The position numbers were made by a program, and so were the translations under genes. Source: Kangiella taiwanensis (GTDB lineage Bacteria; Pseudomonadota; Gammaproteobacteria; Enterobacterales; Kangiellaceae). From it: a stretch of DNA of 64,000 bases. The notes under the pieces were generated by a model that was not told where the DNA came from, searched no databases, and was given only the letters and a program-made list of their open reading frames with translations. Where the stretch lies: the NCBI RefSeq assembly GCF_020005165.1, contig NZ_JAHCLT010000003.1:124001-188000 (forward strand), read 5' to 3'. This document shows positions 9,704 through 19,953 of this stretch, piece by piece (the first letter of the stretch is position 1; each line of letters starts with the position of its first letter).

Positions 9704-9856
9704 AAGTCCTCATGTCTGATAAACAATCTTTATACTATACTGGTAAGAGCTCCAAATTTAAACCTAATCACACCTAAATATGCGCATAACTTATATTATG
9801 TTAAATCATGTTTTGTGTAAAGTATCAAGACTTGAGTTACAAAGTCACCTGTTTCT

Positions 9857-9997
9857 TGTACAAACAAGACAAAGTTGTCTTATAGTCCAAGACAAAGTGT
9901 ATAAACAAGAAAATGTTGATGTAATATGTACGGAAGATGATAAAAGTAACAATAACAACTTAAAGTTGATGTTTAGACTTAATGGTATGGAAAAAAA
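9857..9997 (+). repeat. Left transposon end with repeated TnsB-like sites
   Basis: Site L1 (9857-9877) starts at the terminal TGTACA. CAAGACAAAGT recurs at 9888-9898. L2 (9898-9918) matches L1 at 18 of 21 positions (TGTATAAACAAGAAAATG...). A weak fourth similarity, TGTACGGAAGATG, lies near 9927. The closely packed repeats resemble the overlapping TnsB sites of a Tn7 right end. The 75-codon open frame running through this region is not considered a gene. The tnsC stop follows at 9998. Confidence 0.75.
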
Positions 9998-10981
9998 TCA
10001 GTTATAATCGACAATTGTTTGCGAATAATCAAAAATCAATTTTTCTACCTCGGGAGTCATGGCTTCCTCAAGGAATTGCGTAGTTAAAAGCAGCTCCTCG
10101 TTATCTTGTTTATTAATTTTATAAAATAAATGCATACAATATATAAAAAATATTTCTGTAGAGATTTCTAGATCTAAATATGGCTGCTTATACTTCTCTG
10201 AGGTTCTAGTAAACAGCTCCCATACTTCTTTGGAGTAATTCTGTAGTCGAAACCCTTCTCTATATGCCTTCGGGGCAAAATAATTTGATGTGCTACATTT
10301 TTTTCCTTTATGTTTTACATCAAATAAGTCATAACCTCTAAGTAAATTTTCAATATCTTTTCTTGACCGTAGCCCAGGCACTCTCTCTTCTTGTGCAAAA
10401 AACCTTGATATTAGATGTGTTTTCCGAGATTGCTTTAACCACTTTCTTTTATCATTTAGTTCCGGCTCACCTAACAGTACAGATATAACTTTAACTCCGT
10501 TCGCTCTTACTTTATTTGTTAAGCTTTTTAGCAACTCTAATTCATTTATACCCAAATATTGCGCTTCATCAATAATAAATATTAATTTCTTCTCCGGTGT
10601 ATCAATGGCACGAGATGTAAAGAGCTTAACAAGTCTGTTCTCATTGTCAGTTACACCTCCTTTAATATGACTCGTGTCAATCTCCTCAGCCCAGTTAAAC
10701 TTGTTTAAAAGTGATTTATAAAAATTGTTTGGCGATTTTTTATAATCTTTCGTGTCAGCTATATATGAGAATATAGGGACATCTATATTGAATATTTTTG
10801 CTTTGTTAATTTTGATATACTCTATTGCTGTGCTCTTCCCTACTCTAGGGTAAGACCAAAGTACGCCTCCTGGGATACTATATGTATACCAGTATAGTAT
10901 TTTATTGATTACAACATCGATAGTAGATGTTGGTAATATTAGTTCACCTGTATAGAATGGATGTGTGCTATCTATGTTCAT
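9998..10981 (-). CDS. tnsC: TnsC-type AAA+ ATPase of Tn7-like transposon
   Basis: A 327-residue ATPase expected to link the target selector (TniQ) with the TnsA/TnsB transposase. The Walker A segment is SYPRVGKS (residues 43-50), in which S43 replaces the usual first glycine; Walker B is LIFIIDEAQ with D138/E139. A sensor-like VISVLLGEPEL follows. The ATG overlaps the tnsB stop as ATGA, implying translational coupling. It is the last gene of the operon and ends about 140 bp from the left tip. The TniB/TnsC family call is firm, and the pairing with TnsA places it with Tn7 rather than Tn5053. Confidence 0.9.
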   Translation of the reverse strand: MNIDSTHPFYTGELILPTSTIDVVINKILYWYTYSIPGGVLWSYPRVGKSTAIEYIKINKAKIFNIDVPIFSYIADTKDYKKSPNNFYKSLLNKFNWAEEIDTSHIKGGVTDNENRLVKLFTSRAIDTPEKKLIFIIDEAQYLGINELELLKSLTNKVRANGVKVISVLLGEPELNDKRKWLKQSRKTHLISRFFAQEERVPGLRSRKDIENLLRGYDLFDVKHKGKKCSTSNYFAPKAYREGFRLQNYSKEVWELFTRTSEKYKQPYLDLEISTEIFFIYCMHLFYKINKQDNEELLLTTQFLEEAMTPEVEKLIFDYSQTIVDYN

Positions 10982-12786
10982 AAGCTATCAAAAATATCAA
11001 AGCTGGGATAAGTGAAAGTACGTTTTGTCTTTTCTTTTTGTGGTTTATTTATATTAGTTCGTTGCGCTCTGTCTATTTCACTTTGCTTTAATTTTTTCAC
11101 AACATTTTTCTTTTGTTGATTTAGTTTCTTAGTATGTGCCAATACAGAACCTACATAGTCATATGCATCAAGTTCAATTTCTTCAGTGCTTAGCAACTTA
11201 TTAATTAACTCTCTATCGTAATAGGAGTGCCTTTTGCTCCATTTATTCTCTACAACAAAGTCACATAACTCCTCTCCATTAGATAAGTAGACCTTCAGTG
11301 TTCTTAGATCCAATAAGTTGTAAATGACATTGACCTTTTCGCCATAGTAACAATACGCTAGTTCGACATTTGTTGGATAATATTTAGCTCTTTTGAAGTT
11401 TATATGAGGCGGGCGAACTTGGCTCTCGGTCTTTCCTCTTATAGTTGCCTTTAACCTTCTATTTAGTAAGTCGTATACTGCATCTGTTTTAATTTTCCTG
11501 TATGGGAGAATATTTAATTCTGAATATTCTTTGATATAGTTGTTGGGGGACATGCAAATTGATGAGTGCCATTTATTGTTGTATTCCGAAATAGATTGCT
11601 CTATTAACTCCTTTATAAACTCGTAAGTAATTTCATTATCTCGCGCAAATTTATCAGGCTTGCACCGTTTTGGACTAGAATGCTTAGAGCCTAGGCTTGA
11701 TGGTAATATGTCAGATGATTTAGACCGAAGTGTCCCAAATACGCGCTCCACAACTGCATTTCCTTTAGGTCTTCCTCCAGGATTTAATCTTACAGTAGCG
11801 CCAGTGGCACGGCTTAACTTTTCAATTAATTGAGGTGAGCGGTGTGACATGTGGTTATCAAGCGCTATCAAGTCAAAAGCTATACAAGAAGATAAATTGC
11901 TACCAATCACATCCGTGTGGACTGTGTATAACTCCTCTCCTGTCAAAGAGTTTATTAAACAGTAAATTAGATCTAGCAACCGGTAATTTGAGTTCAGCGA
12001 AAATGAGTAACCGAGAATTTTTTTGCTTGCCACATCGATAGCAAGTATTAACCAAAACCTGTAGATTACTAATGCTTGCCCACTGTATGGGTTGTATGTG
12101 CTGAGTAGGAATGCAACATCTTCTGAGTGCCCATCAATTTGAACTATTGCAAATGGTCGCTTTGATTTTGGTAAAACCCCTTCAATACTACTACTAACGT
12201 CCTGAAAAGCTCTAAGATCATTAGCAATATCAATTGAAACTCTATTGTGCGTGTCATCTATTATATTGTGCCTTGAAAGGTTTTTGCAATATTGCCGAAG
12301 TGACTCCCGCCCCTTTGTTTTAGTGCACAAAGGATACTCACTATCTGAGAGTTTTAACTTTTTACATAGAGAAATAAATGATCTGTGAATATTAGTTAAT
12401 GATAGTTCTCTAAACTTAACACCTTCAACTCGTTTGCCAAGGTAAAGCTTTTCAATGTGCTCCTTTAATTCAGGGTAATCAATTATTAACTTCTTGAAAG
12501 CTCCTTGATAACCTTTATTGGACTTTTTAGTGTAACTCTTGACTCTTTTGTATGGAATTAAGCCTTTGAATCCAACTTTTACTCCGTATCTATCTCGACT
12601 TTCACACCTTTCGATCAATCTAATTAAGCTATTTCTAGCTATCCCAGTTACTTTTTGTATCGCTGAATACTTTGAACCTGAAATACGCATCAAAACTGCC
12701 TTTTTCCTATTGCAGTAAATAGATTTATTACTTTTACTAAGAGATGCTTCGTCAACACTTGGCCAATCATCTGTTGAGATGTTCAT
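10978..12786 (-). CDS. tnsB: TnsB-type DDE transposase
   Basis: A 602-residue integrase-fold transposase that binds the transposon ends and joins 3' ends to target DNA. An N-terminal helix-turn-helix region (about residues 25-65, ending ARNSLIRLIERC) precedes a retroviral-integrase core. The catalytic triad reads as D218 (VQIDGHSED), D310 (IALDNHM) and E347 (GNAVVERVFGTL). A WLILAIDVASKKILGY strand, typical of TnsB/Mu transposases, lies between the first two. The C-terminus is basic and lysine-rich, as expected for contact with TnsC. It follows tnsA by 2 bp. The catalytic site looks intact. Confidence 0.93.
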   Translation of the reverse strand: MNISTDDWPSVDEASLSKSNKSIYCNRKKAVLMRISGSKYSAIQKVTGIARNSLIRLIERCESRDRYGVKVGFKGLIPYKRVKSYTKKSNKGYQGAFKKLIIDYPELKEHIEKLYLGKRVEGVKFRELSLTNIHRSFISLCKKLKLSDSEYPLCTKTKGRESLRQYCKNLSRHNIIDDTHNRVSIDIANDLRAFQDVSSSIEGVLPKSKRPFAIVQIDGHSEDVAFLLSTYNPYSGQALVIYRFWLILAIDVASKKILGYSFSLNSNYRLLDLIYCLINSLTGEELYTVHTDVIGSNLSSCIAFDLIALDNHMSHRSPQLIEKLSRATGATVRLNPGGRPKGNAVVERVFGTLRSKSSDILPSSLGSKHSSPKRCKPDKFARDNEITYEFIKELIEQSISEYNNKWHSSICMSPNNYIKEYSELNILPYRKIKTDAVYDLLNRRLKATIRGKTESQVRPPHINFKRAKYYPTNVELAYCYYGEKVNVIYNLLDLRTLKVYLSNGEELCDFVVENKWSKRHSYYDRELINKLLSTEEIELDAYDYVGSVLAHTKKLNQQKKNVVKKLKQSEIDRAQRTNINKPQKEKTKRTFTYPSFDIFDSL

Positions 12787-12788
12787 AG

Positions 12789-13490
12789 CTATACACTTAT
12801 TTGAGTTCTATTGGAAAGCTGCGCGCTTTGTAGATCAGTTTGTACCTTTCCTTCTAAAGCTAATAAGAAAATGTGAGAGATGATTTCTTGGGTAGAGTAG
12901 TCTGATTTAAGTTCAAATAAGAATTCTTCTAAGGACTTATCATATATAGCAGAGCATAATGACAATATTCGTTTGATAAGAAGAGTATTTTTTGAAAGTG
13001 TAATTAAAAATGGATATATTTCTATCCAATTTTGAATCAATGTACTTTGATTTCGCAAGGATTTTTCTGTTATTACTTTTAAGCTAACCCCCTGCTTTTC
13101 TATTAATCCATAAAACTTATGCAGCCTCTTAGGCAGTGTAACACCATTATATTCTATTAGATGCTTTGACTCTTTAACTTCTATTATAGCCTCCTCTCCA
13201 TTTTTATTTTTTATCCAAGCATCCATTGTGTAATATTCTCCATTTTTTTTTGCGAGCCTTGGAAATTGCTCACATGCCGAAGTAATGTCATGATCAATCT
13301 CTATAAGTAGCCAGTTATAGTACTCTAGTCTGGATTCAAGAGTTATTAAGCGCTGCAGCTTAATGCTATATAAATAGTAAATATCATTGGATATAACCCT
13401 CCCCTTGCTAATCTTATGTGGGGTGACCTGTCCCCAATAAAAAGAGTATTTATGATTAGAATATTTCATAAGGATACAGGGAGCTAACAT
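12789..13490 (-). CDS. tnsA: TnsA-type endonuclease
   Basis: A 233-residue PD-(D/E)xK nuclease that cuts the 5' strands at transposon ends, making transposition cut-and-paste. The family pattern is clear: ESRLEYYNWLLIEID with E56, a CEQFPRL segment, YTMDAWI with D90, and AIIEVKESK with E104 and K106. The active site therefore appears complete. The second half is helical, as in the TnsC-interacting domain. The frame overlaps the end of tniQ by 35 bp; an in-frame ATG at 13469 would cut the overlap to 14 bp and may be the true start. Confidence 0.9.
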   Translation of the reverse strand: MLAPCILMKYSNHKYSFYWGQVTPHKISKGRVISNDIYYLYSIKLQRLITLESRLEYYNWLLIEIDHDITSACEQFPRLAKKNGEYYTMDAWIKNKNGEEAIIEVKESKHLIEYNGVTLPKRLHKFYGLIEKQGVSLKVITEKSLRNQSTLIQNWIEIYPFLITLSKNTLLIKRILSLCSAIYDKSLEEFLFELKSDYSTQEIISHIFLLALEGKVQTDLQSAQLSNRTQISV

Positions 13491-14748
13491 ATGCTTTAAT
13501 ATCTATTTGATAAATGTAACATTCGACGCTATTTGAAATTTTTTCTAGTTCAATTAATTCGTTAAAACGTCTATCTACAAAGTCCATTGGCCTCTGATCA
13601 AATATGTATAGCTCAACCCTTCTTCCTTCCGTAACAAAAAGATAAAAAAATATGTAGTCGATATATGGTCGTCTTAAAAGCTTCTTAGTAAAATATTTCT
13701 CATTAATTAATGCATCAAAGTAGGCCAGTCTTAGATAGGTTGTTAGCCTCTTCCTTAATAAATATGGCACCAATTTTTTATATTTAAATATTATCGGATA
13801 CTCTATATCCTTTAAGTCAGTTCTCAGCCGGAGAGCTAAATCCTTATTTGACAGAATTTTTTTTTGAAATTCTGTTGCTCTATTTTTATATCCTAATTTT
13901 TCTTCGTTTGTCAGATTGCTGTTTTCTATCAAGCTATAAAACTTGCGTATGTAAACCCTTTCAAACTGACGCAAAATATTATTAACACACAATTCTAGCC
14001 ATTCATTAGTATTTATAAAGCTTTGATCTAATGGAGCAATTTTAGAGTAATCAATAGATGTGTATATATAAGGCTTTCTAAGTACAATACTCATCCAAAA
14101 ATAATATTTTTTTATGTGAAACAATAGCTTTTTAAAGTTACAACTTCCTAGGATGTTACAAATGTTGACATTAACCACATTAAATAACTCATTATCCTTT
14201 ACATGCCGGTTTATATAATTTTTAAAGGGAATAACTTCTTTTAGTATTAGCTTTTTGAAGTCTTCATCTGGTAGAAATTTGTCTTCGTTAAACAGGGTGT
14301 ATTTACACTTTGTGCAATAAATTACCCCTGACTTTCTTGTCAAATCCCTAGACTCGCATGAGGGGCATCTTGTTGTAAGTACGCAACCGTGGATTAAGCA
14401 AAGTCTAAAATAGCTGTTATGAAAAACAGCATGGAAGTTGTGCATTGCACATTTAGGGCAGAAATAGAATGGGCTAATATTTTCAGGCCTAAGAGCATGA
14501 GAGGTGTTAAAATTCCTTGTTCCAATGTAATCAATTTTATATAAAAAATATCTGCTTGGTTGAAGATTAAAAACTTTTATAAGGTTGGTAGAGTTACCAC
14601 TTAAAAATGGTCTGTTAGAACGATTGGGTTTAATGCCAAACAGTTTTAAGGCATCTTGGTATTCTAACTTATCTATATAAGATAGTTTGTATATTACTGA
14701 AATTATCGATTCAAATGGATATAATAAATTTTTATTTACGATAAACAT
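13456..14748 (-). CDS. tniQ: TniQ/TnsD-type target-selection protein
   Basis: A 430-residue protein with the TniQ zinc-binding region: CPKC (C97, C100), RLCLIHGC (C117, H120), RCPSC (C128, C131) and YCTKC (C145, C148). The N-terminal segment (YPFESIISVIYKLSY) resembles the family's opening helices. TniQ/TnsD proteins choose the insertion site by recognising DNA or a partner complex. At 430 residues it is between short TniQ and full TnsD, so it may read a specific DNA site by itself. It is the first gene of the operon, preceded by a GGGGGA ribosome site, and very AT-rich. No glmS, comM or tRNA gene lies beside the element, so its target is unknown. Confidence 0.9.
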   Translation of the reverse strand: MFIVNKNLLYPFESIISVIYKLSYIDKLEYQDALKLFGIKPNRSNRPFLSGNSTNLIKVFNLQPSRYFLYKIDYIGTRNFNTSHALRPENISPFYFCPKCAMHNFHAVFHNSYFRLCLIHGCVLTTRCPSCESRDLTRKSGVIYCTKCKYTLFNEDKFLPDEDFKKLILKEVIPFKNYINRHVKDNELFNVVNVNICNILGSCNFKKLLFHIKKYYFWMSIVLRKPYIYTSIDYSKIAPLDQSFINTNEWLELCVNNILRQFERVYIRKFYSLIENSNLTNEEKLGYKNRATEFQKKILSNKDLALRLRTDLKDIEYPIIFKYKKLVPYLLRKRLTTYLRLAYFDALINEKYFTKKLLRRPYIDYIFFYLFVTEGRRVELYIFDQRPMDFVDRRFNELIELEKISNSVECYIYQIDIKAYVSSLYPYEIF

Positions 14749-15000
14749 TATCTATCCCCCAACCATAAATACTTAACTACATAAATACATATAAGTCCTT
14801 ATAAATCAACAAGATAAGTTTGTTATAATAAATATAATAAATACCAAGTAGGTAGTAATACCGTGTAAAAATAAGTGGTTATAACTAAATTAATGGTAGT
14901 AAATTTTTTGTCTATAAAACTATATTTTGTGGATGAAGTCTCATTTATAAGTTCTTCATAAATCAATGTTAAGTTTCTTCAAGGCTATATCTTTATATAC
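14749..15000. promoter_or_regulatory. Spacer between tniQ and hipB with promoter-like repeat copy A
   Basis: This extremely AT-rich spacer must hold the promoter of the tniQ-tnsABC operon, read leftward. It contains the short palindrome ATAAGTCCTTAT (14791-14802) and copy A of a repeat (14793-14833) whose core ATAAGTTTGTTATAATAA (14814-14831) recurs perfectly at 30931-30948. No open frame of note is present. A single -35/-10 pair for tniQ could not be chosen with confidence. Confidence 0.55.
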
Positions 15001-15249
15001 CTACCAGTTTTCCTCATCTATTTCTGGCGGCGGTACTTTTTCTTGAATACTGACTTCAAGATTTAAAGAAGACAAAACCATAAATAGTATGTCGAGTTTT
15101 TTGCTTTCTCCACCACGCTCTAAATTTGAAATAGTAGCTTGCCGTAAGTTGAAGGTTTTAGCTACATCAGATTGTGAAAGATTTTTCTTTTTTCTAAATC
15201 GTCTAATAGCCTGCCCAAGTTCTAAGGCTGAACGCGCTGTTATTATCAT
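15001..15249 (-). CDS. HipB-like XRE family transcriptional repressor
   Basis: An 82-residue helix-turn-helix protein. The sequence RFRKKKNLSQSDVAKTFNLRQATISNLERG (residues 17-46) is a typical Xre/HipB DNA-binding domain; the following LDILFMVLSSLNLEVSI matches the short beta-strand tail of HipB. An excellent AGGGGGGAAG ribosome site precedes the ATG. Two TATAC-N8-GTATA operators overlap its own promoter, the spacing known for E. coli HipB (TATCC-N8-GGATA), so autorepression is likely. Unusually, no hipA follows: the next gene is tniQ, and the only HipA-like kinase is at 31407, at the other end of the element. It could also control tns expression. Confidence 0.85.
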   Translation of the reverse strand: MIITARSALELGQAIRRFRKKKNLSQSDVAKTFNLRQATISNLERGGESKKLDILFMVLSSLNLEVSIQEKVPPPEIDEENW

Positions 15250-15283
15250 GCTTCCCCCCTACTAAGAAAGCCCAAACTAGTAA

Positions 15284-15328
15284 TATACGGATTAGAGTAT
15301 AGTTTCATTTTATACGGTTTTCAGTATA
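15284..15328 (-). promoter_or_regulatory. hipB promoter with two palindromic HipB-type operators
   Basis: Two 18-bp sites, TATACGGATTAGAGTATA (15284-15301) and TATACGGTTTTCAGTATA (15311-15328), share the form TATAC-N8-GTATA and are 27 bp apart. On the minus strand a promoter can be read: -35 CTGAAA (15324-15319), 17-bp spacer, -10 TATACT (15301-15296). The first site covers the -10 and the second covers the -35, a layout for autorepression. Confidence 0.75.
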
Positions 15329-15650
15329 AAGAAAAGACATGCGAATCAAAGTAAGAAAATAATTCAATTTGCGTTGACTAAAATGTCTTTGCTCTAAATT
15401 ACTCGAAAAGCATACGTTAAAAGTCATTTATAAGTAGGCCGGCATTAACTCTTGATGAGGTATGGTCAAGATTCGTGACAATTCGACCAAAGTCTTAACT
15501 ATAAGAAATATATCGAATACCCCAATGAAATCAAACCAGATTTTGTGCTCTTGACACACCCGTTGTTCAATTATTTTTTGCATTTGTTATATCTATGCTT
15601 TCAACTTATAATTTTACTATGCACTTCAGTATCGATGATACGCTTAAATT
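15329..15650. other. Intergenic region between hipB and merR, no gene seen
   Basis: About 320 bp without a credible coding frame. It must contain the merR promoter near its right end (AT-rich TTTTACTAT near 15612 is a weak candidate). Nothing else recognisable, such as an IS remnant, was found by eye. Confidence 0.5.
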
Positions 15651-16043
15651 ATGTATGTAATTAGTCAACTCGCAAAACTTGCAGGCGTGAATGTTGAAAC
15701 CGTCAGATATTATGAGCGGTGCGGGTTAATTGCACAACCGGAAAAGCCCGCTAAAGGTTATCGTCATTATCCTGAAGCGACTTTGAGTCGCATTCGATTT
15801 ATTAAACGAGCTCAAGAGCTGGGATTTTCTTTGGATGAGATCGCTAACTTACTGATACTCGAAGAGTCCTCTTGTCAAGAAGTACAAAGTATAGCCAGCC
15901 ACAAACTTGCCAGTATTCGTGACAAAATGGCCGATCTACGCCGTTTAGAATCTAGTCTGAATGATTTACTGAAACAATGTGCAAATAATTCTGAACAGAC
16001 GCATTGTCCGATTATTACCTCCCTTCTTCCACACAATAAATAA
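15651..16043 (+). CDS. merR: Mercury-responsive regulator MerR
   Basis: A 130-residue MerR-family activator/repressor. The winged helix (AKLAGVNVETVRYYERCGLI, residues 8-27) is followed by a long dimerisation helix. The three Hg(II)-binding cysteines are present as C75, C110 and C119; their spacing of 35 and 9 residues is identical to that of Tn501 MerR (C79, C114, C123). It is encoded on the same strand as the mer structural genes, with the operator-promoter lying between merR and merT, rather than divergently. This implies a separate merR promoter upstream. Confidence 0.95.
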   Translation: MYVISQLAKLAGVNVETVRYYERCGLIAQPEKPAKGYRHYPEATLSRIRFIKRAQELGFSLDEIANLLILEESSCQEVQSIASHKLASIRDKMADLRRLESSLNDLLKQCANNSEQTHCPIITSLLPHNK

Positions 16044-16060
16044 AAAAATCGCCAAATCTC

Positions 16061-16092
16061 TTGACTCCGTACTTGGATACGGAGTTTATACT
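16061..16092 (+). promoter_or_regulatory. MerR-controlled promoter/operator PmerT
   Basis: -35 TTGACT (16061-16066) and -10 TATACT (16087-16092) are separated by a long 20-bp spacer containing the perfect dyad CTCCGTACTTGGATACGGAG (16065-16084). Overlong spacers with the dyad between the boxes are the signature of MerR-family promoters, which the regulator untwists when metal is bound. It lies 34 bp upstream of merT. Confidence 0.93.
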
Positions 16093-16125
16093 ATTTGCCA
16101 TTAAATCATTTAAATTGAGTAAACC

Positions 16126-16473
16126 ATGACAAAAAACAATTCCAGTTTACCATTAGCTGGCGGTATTGCAGCTGCTATTGGTGCGGGGCTTTGTTGTGCT
16201 GGGCCCCTCGTTTTGTTGTTACTGGGAGTTAGTGGCTCTTGGATTGGCAATTTGACCTTGTTGGAGCCATACCGTCCCATTTTTATCTTGTTGGTTGTGG
16301 CTTTGTTTAGTTTTGCAGGCTGGAAAGTATACCGACCTCTAGAAAACTGTGAAGCAGGAACCGCTTGTGCAACACCGCAGGTGCGTAAACGTCGCCAAAT
16401 CATTTTCTGGGGAACCGCGTTCATTGCATTAATATTGGTTACGAGCAATTACTGGATCATGTGGTTTGCTTAA
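16126..16473 (+). CDS. merT: Mercuric ion transporter MerT
   Basis: A 115-residue inner-membrane protein with three hydrophobic segments (about 8-35, 47-68, 88-110). It moves Hg(II) from MerP into the cytoplasm for reduction. The vicinal cysteine pair GLCCAGPL (C23-C24) is in the first helix, and the second pair (ENCEAGTACATP) is in the cytoplasmic loop, matching MerT. It is first in the operon merT-merP-merC-merA. Confidence 0.94.
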   Translation: MTKNNSSLPLAGGIAAAIGAGLCCAGPLVLLLLGVSGSWIGNLTLLEPYRPIFILLVVALFSFAGWKVYRPLENCEAGTACATPQVRKRRQIIFWGTAFIALILVTSNYWIMWFA

Positions 16474-16514
16474 GCCGTTGATTGAATATCTTACTGTAAC
16501 ACTTGGAGACAATG

Positions 16515-16804
16515 ATGAAGAAATTCGCTCTATTATTCCTACTGTCTGTGCTTAGCTTAGGTGCACTTGCCAAACAGCACACTGTTATTCTTGAAGTCCC
16601 TACTATGAACTGCGTGACCTGCCCAATTACGGTGAAAAAAGCCTTGCAACAGGTTGAAGGCGTTAGTAAAGCTAAAGTCACCTTTGAAGATAAGTTGGCT
16701 GTGGTGACTTTTGATGATGAGAAAACGACAGTGCAAAAGCTAACAGAGGCTACAAAAAATGCTGGTTATCCTTCCTTAGTTAACCAAACTATGGGAGAAG
16801 GCTG

Positions 16805-16805
<1 letters not shown>
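16515..16805 (+). CDS. merP: Periplasmic mercury-binding protein MerP
   Basis: A 96-residue protein with a cleavable signal peptide (MKKFALLFLLSVLSLGALA) and one heavy-metal-associated domain carrying the TMNCVTCPITV motif (CxxC). It scavenges Hg(II) in the periplasm and passes it to MerT. I chose ATG 16515, six bases after GGAG; ATG 16512 and an upstream TTG are also in frame. The stop overlaps the merC start (TGATG). Confidence 0.94.
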
Positions 16806-18899
<2,094 letters not shown>

Positions 18900-19016
18900 G
18901 CTTTATCTTTCGTCGGAAAAGATATTTATGAGTCGGCTTTTGGTTTCAAGTGGTACGGTACTACCAATGTACTGCATATTTCTTCGTGGAAAGTTTCTTC
19001 AGTAACTGTTTGAGAG

Positions 19017-19937
19017 CTAGCCTCGAGCAAGATATTTGGCCACAACAGGAGATGTGATCATCTGAATTACTGCAAAGAATGTGGCTGGTATTACTATTTC
19101 TGATGGCAACCCGGATGCAGCCACAAAAGCCGCTGCAATGCTAAATTCTTTTTTGCTTACAGTAAATAGGTATGCGATGACTTCCGGTCGGTCTGCCGTT
19201 ATAAACCGTGAAGCCATTCCAATAAAGTAGCCACAAAGATTTAGACTTAAAGCTGCTCCAGCAATTACAAAAGCATACCATCCATAACCAATGATGGTTT
19301 CTGCATTGGGAGCCACTACCGCAAGTAATATTACAAGGTAGAAGACTGACCCAATTCCTGCGTAAGTCGAATCATGCTGTGAAATAATCGTCGGAAACTT
19401 GGTGCGTAAGGTTACACCGAGAATTGTAGGCACTAGAACAACCAGAACTAACTCCAGGATGATGGAAACGATAGGGACTTCTAGCTGTATTCCTGTCAGC
19501 CACAGAAAAAAGAGCGGAACTATGAAAGGAGATAAGGCTGTATTGACCGCATTGAAAACGGCGGCCAAGGCAACGTTTCCACGAGCCATCAGTACTAAAA
19601 GAGGAGAAGATACATCTGTTGGCAGAGTGCCAAGCAGAGTTTGGCCTGTAGCAAGCAATCCGTTTCCAAAAAAAAGGCGACCAGTCAAGAAGCCTGCAAT
19701 TGACATCGGGCCATAGACTAGCACCATTGCCAAAAACTGCCTTGACGGTTTGCGAAAGACTATTCGTACGGCATGTGCATCAAATGTAAGGCTGATCACA
19801 AACATCAGAATCGCAAGTAAAGGGGCTATCGAAGAGCCAAGGTACTTCCCGGATTCGGGGAATATCAGGCCAACACCAGCTACAATAATCACAAACCAAA
19901 CAAGATTTGATTCAACGAAATAAATTAATCGACGCAT
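19017..19937 (-). CDS. Bile acid:sodium symporter (BASS) family transporter
   Basis: A 306-residue membrane protein with about nine or ten hydrophobic segments. It has the family features TLPTDVSSPLLVLMARGNVALAAVFNAVNTALSPFIVPLFF (about residues 105-145) and SKKEFSIAAAF near residue 265, matching the BASS/ACR3 fold with its two crossover helices. Some relatives export arsenite or antimonite, but the Acr3 cysteine is not seen, so the substrate is unknown. It lies 16 bp after a DUF318 permease gene, an apparent two-gene operon, convergent with merA. Confidence 0.8.
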   Translation of the reverse strand: MRRLIYFVESNLVWFVIIVAGVGLIFPESGKYLGSSIAPLLAILMFVISLTFDAHAVRIVFRKPSRQFLAMVLVYGPMSIAGFLTGRLFFGNGLLATGQTLLGTLPTDVSSPLLVLMARGNVALAAVFNAVNTALSPFIVPLFFLWLTGIQLEVPIVSIILELVLVVLVPTILGVTLRTKFPTIISQHDSTYAGIGSVFYLVILLAVVAPNAETIIGYGWYAFVIAGAALSLNLCGYFIGMASRFITADRPEVIAYLFTVSKKEFSIAAAFVAASGLPSEIVIPATFFAVIQMITSPVVAKYLARG

Positions 19938-19953
19938 AAGTCAAGGGTACCAG

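Noticed and set aside
9780-10007. 75-codon open frame across the left transposon end
   Set aside because: It runs through the terminal repeats and into tnsC on the other strand, with no ribosome site or recognisable motif.
9998-15250. CRISPR array or Cascade/Cas12k genes for guided transposition
   Set aside because: No regularly spaced repeats and no cas-like proteins were found; TniQ alone suggests protein-based targeting.
15329-15650. IS or integrase remnant between hipB and merR
   Set aside because: No inverted repeats or transposase-like fragments could be recognised.
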